From NCBI GenBank assembly GCA_002081555.1, contig MZNV01002991.1:1-31055 (forward strand): 31,055 bases of DNA, read 5' to 3'. Source of the stretch: Protostelium mycophagum. Its lineage: Eukaryota > Evosea > Variosea > Protosteliida > Protosteliaceae. Position numbers and translations under genes: made by a program. The notes beneath the pieces are model-generated. The model was given only the letters and a program-made list of their open reading frames with translations, was not told where the DNA came from and did not search any database. Shown here one piece after another: positions 28,331 to 31,055 of this stretch; positions within the stretch are counted from its first letter, which is position 1; the number at the start of each line of letters is the position of its first letter.

Positions 28331-30469
28331 ATGGACGGAAATGTGGAGGAGTTCACAAGAGTAAGTTAGCATGGCTAAGTCATGTCTTGTTTATCTTCGC
28401 TCAGAAAATGAAAAGAGAGTCGGTAAAGCTTATGAACGCCACGGGGAATGTCTTTGGTAGTCTCAGAAGGAAGAAGACTGTCGATGATTTCGATCAACTC
28501 CACCGTTCCTCTTCAGATCTTAACATGGACACTCTGAATGGTCGCTCTTTCAATCTCAACTCCACTATCGGCAGTCCTGATGACTTCAAAAAGTTGCTAA
28601 ATAACCCTCGCATGCAGGGTATACTCTCCCCAAGAGGTAAGCGTACTTTTCATTATGTGAAATCATATTCCTATCTTCCCCGCTCAATGCAGCAGATTGG
28701 AATAAGTCTGCAGAATTCACGGTCAAACGTGACTCTAGCGAGAATACCACACCAAAATCTAGAAAGAGTGATGCCAAGCTGGCCAATAAAGAGAACAACT
28801 CCGCCTCAACCACACCGAAGAGCAAGTCATCTACACCTACAAGAAGCCCGCAATTACACAGAAAGTCGCTGCAGAACTCTCCTCCTAAGAAGGTTTGTGT
28901 TTCAAAAATCGCGCACCTTAATCGCCACATGACCTTCTGGTGCAAAGCGCCAATGTGTCGGTTGTGATGTGAGATCTTGTTTCACATTATCCTGATCTCT
29001 TGATGGAAAAGACATCAACCATTTTCTTGTTGAGCTGTGAAGGAGATGCGAAAAGATATTTATCTTCACAGAAGAAAGGATTGAATGCTGCAATTCGGTA
29101 TTCCTTCAAGAGGAAGAGCGAGGTAGGTGTACAGATGACGGAATTTCCCTGAATTTTCGCAGGTCAAGACGCTCAGAAGGAAGAGCGGGCCCACCAGCCC
29201 GAAATTATTCAAAGTTGCACTGAAGACATTGATGGAGAAGAAGAGAACTTCCCAAGCAAGTCTTTCAACTTTTTGTAAAAATTTTAACAACATCAGCCCA
29301 CAAATGTCAAGTTCGAACTTCCAGTCATCTTGAGAAGATGCTTTCAGACGGTCAGGTCAAAGGGTGAGGGTTCGATTCTTCCCACCGCCATTCTGAAACT
29401 TACAGGTCTCGACATGGAGGGGATCTTCAGAGTGTCTCCTTCTTCTGAAGACTTGAACACTCTGAAGAAACAATGCGAAATCAATCCAGAGCTGCCTTTG
29501 GACGAAAAAGACATGCACCTCGTGACAGGGATTATCAAGGTAAGACATCTTTTCTAGAAGCCATTGTGGGCTCGGTAGTTACCGCATCGTCTCCGTATTT
29601 GCCGTGTTTTTTGGAGCTATGCGTGTTGACTACGGCGCTTTGAAGATTCTCCTTCTGCTGAAGCACCGACATCGTGGAATTATGTATAAATAATTTTCAG
29701 GTGTTTTTACGCGAACTCCCTGAGCCCCTCTTAACCTTCGAGCTGTATGACCGCTGGGTGAAAGCTGGTGAGTTTCCAAACTACAATGAAACACTTTATT
29801 TATCGTTGTAGATAACCTGGAAACCATAAGGGAATGCCTGAGCTTACTTCCTCCCGCCAATTTTATGTTTGTGAGGGAACTGATGGAGTTGTGTTTTGAG
29901 GTCAGCCAACACAGCGAGAAGAACAAGATGACGCCCAGCAACTTGTCGATTACAACCGGACCAGCTCTACTCTGGGCCCCTCTGGGAATGACACAGAACG
30001 TCATATCTGACACACTTAAAATTAACACGCTGGCACAAACTATTATTGAGAATTTTAATGAACTTTTCCCAGAGGTAAGTGATTGTGATAGTGTTTGGCA
30101 TATTATTTACAATAATAGGAGGTTGTTCAGTCGCAAAATTCAGACGCAAAGACCGCAATGTACAAAGAGTTACCTATCCCCCCCGTCAAGAAAACCCTTC
30201 CCTCCCTCCCCCCTCCTCCCGTCCCTGCCAGACCTGTCAAGATATTCTGGGATTATGAACCAAACAGTGATGAGAAGAAAGAAGACTCTGCCTCAGAATT
30301 TACTGTACACACAGCAAGCGAGTCTAGTCAATCTTACGAAGAAGAGGAAGACGATGATGACGTGGAGGTGGGTTCAGAACTATAGTGTCACATTTTCTGA
30401 TCGTTGTAGATTGTCGATGAAGAATTATCAGAAGTTCAAGTGAAGGAAGTATTGGATGCGTTCTTCTGA
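28331..30469 (+). CDS. RhoGAP-domain protein
   Basis: Exons 28331-28360, 28405-28636, 28693-28892, 29072-29122, 29163-29255, 29297-29363, 29406-29539, 29701-29767, 29812-30074, 30119-30367 and 30410-30469 encode 481 residues. Residues 1-200 are basic and Ser/Pro-rich (SLRRKKTV, TPKSKSSTPTRSPQ) and probably disordered. The RhoGAP domain (about 205-380) has FELPVILRRCFQTV, the arginine finger in GLDMEGIFRVS, VFLRELPEPLLTF, LPPANFMFVRELMEL and KMTPSNLSITTGPAL. It should accelerate GTP hydrolysis by Rho/Rac/Cdc42 and so control actin. The tail has PxxP runs (LPSLPPPPVPARPVK) for SH3 binding and an acidic stretch (YEEEEDDDDVE). One intron (29256-29296) uses a GC donor. The intron of 161 nt at 29540-29700 is longer and more GC-rich than usual. 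Confidence 0.92.
29256..29296 (+). other. GC-AG intron in the RhoGAP gene
   Basis: This 41-nt intron begins CAA|GCAAGT and ends ACATCAG, joining two phase-0 exons just before FELPVILRR of the GAP domain. No GT donor gives the same frame. Confidence 0.75.
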
Positions 30470-30528
30470 ATAAATACATATACATAATTTTGTTTTGCGT
30501 CACACTTCACATCTCGCAAAATCGTGAA

Positions 30529-30633
30529 ATGTTATCAGCAGCAATAGAGGAAGATTTGTTGGAATGTGTGGAGTGTAGAGGACACACTACAATTTGCCCA
30601 CTGTGCATCCAGCAGTGTTTTCCTCCAGTATAA
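30529..30633 (+). CDS. Tiny Cys-rich ORF (34 residues)
   Basis: An ATG-to-TAA frame encodes MLSAAIEEDLLECVECRG, then HTTICPLCIQQCFPPV. The spacing CxxC-x7-CxxCxxxC resembles a zinc knuckle or half of a treble-clef site. It begins 60 bp after the RhoGAP stop on the same strand, so it could be part of that transcript's 3' UTR, an exon of a larger unseen gene, or chance. No family recognised. Confidence 0.25.
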   Translation: MLSAAIEEDLLECVECRGHTTICPLCIQQCFPPV

Positions 30634-30681
30634 TCTTGATGAGTTTTCTTACTGAAACAACACAAATCCCCGTTTCCCTAA

Positions 30682-30841
30682 CAACCCCCAAAAGTCTGGA
30701 GACTCTTCCCTAGCAACCCCCAATAATCTGGAGATTCTTCCCTATCAACCCCCAAAAGTCTGGAAACTCTTCCCTAGCAACCCCCAAAAGTCTGGAGACT
30801 CTCCCCTAACAACCCCCAATATTCTGGGGACTCTTCCCTGA
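30682..30841 (+). repeat. Minisatellite, five tandem 32-bp units
   Basis: Five consecutive units start at 30682, 30714, 30746, 30778 and 30810. Each begins CAACCCCCAA, has TCTGG in the middle and ends CTCTTCCCTA or a close variant. Units differ by one to about seven bases; the first, third and fourth are most alike. A degenerate half-unit (CCCCGTTTCCCTAA) precedes the array at 30668-30681. The array is not in a recognised gene. Confidence 0.95.
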
Positions 30842-30845
30842 CAAG

Positions 30846-30865
30846 ATGATTTGTCTTCAAATCAT
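30846..30865. repeat. Perfect 8-bp inverted repeat with 4-nt loop
   Basis: ATGATTTG at 30846-30853 pairs with CAAATCAT at 30858-30865 around a TCTT loop, just after the minisatellite. It could form a small hairpin in RNA or DNA, or be chance. The remaining bases to 31055 show no gene; an AATAAA-like AATAAAAG lies near 31028. Confidence 0.4.
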
Positions 30866-31055
30866 GCTGTACAAATAATTCCTCTGAAAATGTGCAGAGT
30901 CCTCAGATGTAAACTTGTATGATTTTTGCCAGTACTCTCGTCTTCACCGGATGAAAAGAAGCTGACTGACAAAGCACCCTAGTTCTGCACGATGAAAGAA
31001 AACCGTCGTTATGTGCAAATATTGACAATAAAAGAAGTCTCTCCCGATGTATTTT

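Noticed and set aside
1-31055. CRISPR arrays, tRNA/rRNA genes, transposons, retroelements or alternative genetic code
   Set aside because: No spaced direct repeats, tRNA boxes, reverse transcriptase, integrase or transposase motifs were seen, and all three stop codons end genes normally.

Overview
This is a compact, intron-rich nuclear genome segment from a unicellular eukaryote. It holds about 21 spliced protein genes on both strands and about 100 introns, mostly 35-60 nt, with GT-AG ends and occasional GC-AG ends. TAA, TAG and TGA all act as stops, so the code looks standard. The gene set (SAP30, GPS2, WAPL, NUP93, CELF, SGT, UBE2G1, FAM161, RhoGAP) is opisthokont/amoebozoan in character. 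An amoebozoan, perhaps a protosteloid amoeba, is my best guess, but it is an inference and not proven by the sequence. I see no rRNA, tRNA, CRISPR, transposon or virus-derived element.

Layout. 0.1-3.7 kb: a SAP30-like corepressor subunit (+), a proline-rich WIP-like protein (-) and a GPS2-like corepressor subunit (-). 4.1-5.3 kb: an apparent ubiquitin-like/dual-specificity phosphatase fusion (+). 5.5-7.8 kb: the cohesin release factor WAPL (-). 7.9-10.8 kb: nucleoporin NUP93 (+). 10.8-12.4 kb: a PP2C phosphatase and a 94-residue unknown (-). 12.6-14.0 kb: a membrane-anchored E/K/R-rich coiled-coil protein (-). 14.1-15.8 kb: a CELF/Bruno-type three-RRM protein (+). 15.9-18.0 kb: the SGT/SGTA co-chaperone and a 61-residue unknown (-). 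18.0-18.6 kb: a calmodulin-like protein (+). 18.7-20.1 kb: UBE2G1/Ubc7, a possible Mpv17-like fragment and a 75-residue unknown (-). 20.4-22.6 kb: a FAM161-like protein (-). 22.7-24.3 kb: a long coiled-coil protein (+). 24.3-28.2 kb: mitochondrial uS13, an unknown mitochondrial membrane protein and aspartate aminotransferase (-). 28.3-30.5 kb: a RhoGAP (+). 30.5-31.1 kb: a tiny Cys-rich ORF and a 32-bp minisatellite.

The genes do not form one pathway. Loose themes are chromatin and nucleus (SAP30, GPS2, WAPL, NUP93), cytoskeleton or cilium (WIP-like, RhoGAP, FAM161, coiled coil), proteostasis (SGT, UBE2G1) and mitochondrion (uS13m, membrane protein). The most unusual points are four candidate 23-26 nt introns, one of which sits in NUP93 and is required for its frame; several micro-exons; convergent stop codons only 11-57 bp apart; two divergent start codons that overlap; and the Ubl-phosphatase fusion. 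Exon models were built by eye from splice signals, phase and family similarity, and every listed model keeps phase across all exons.
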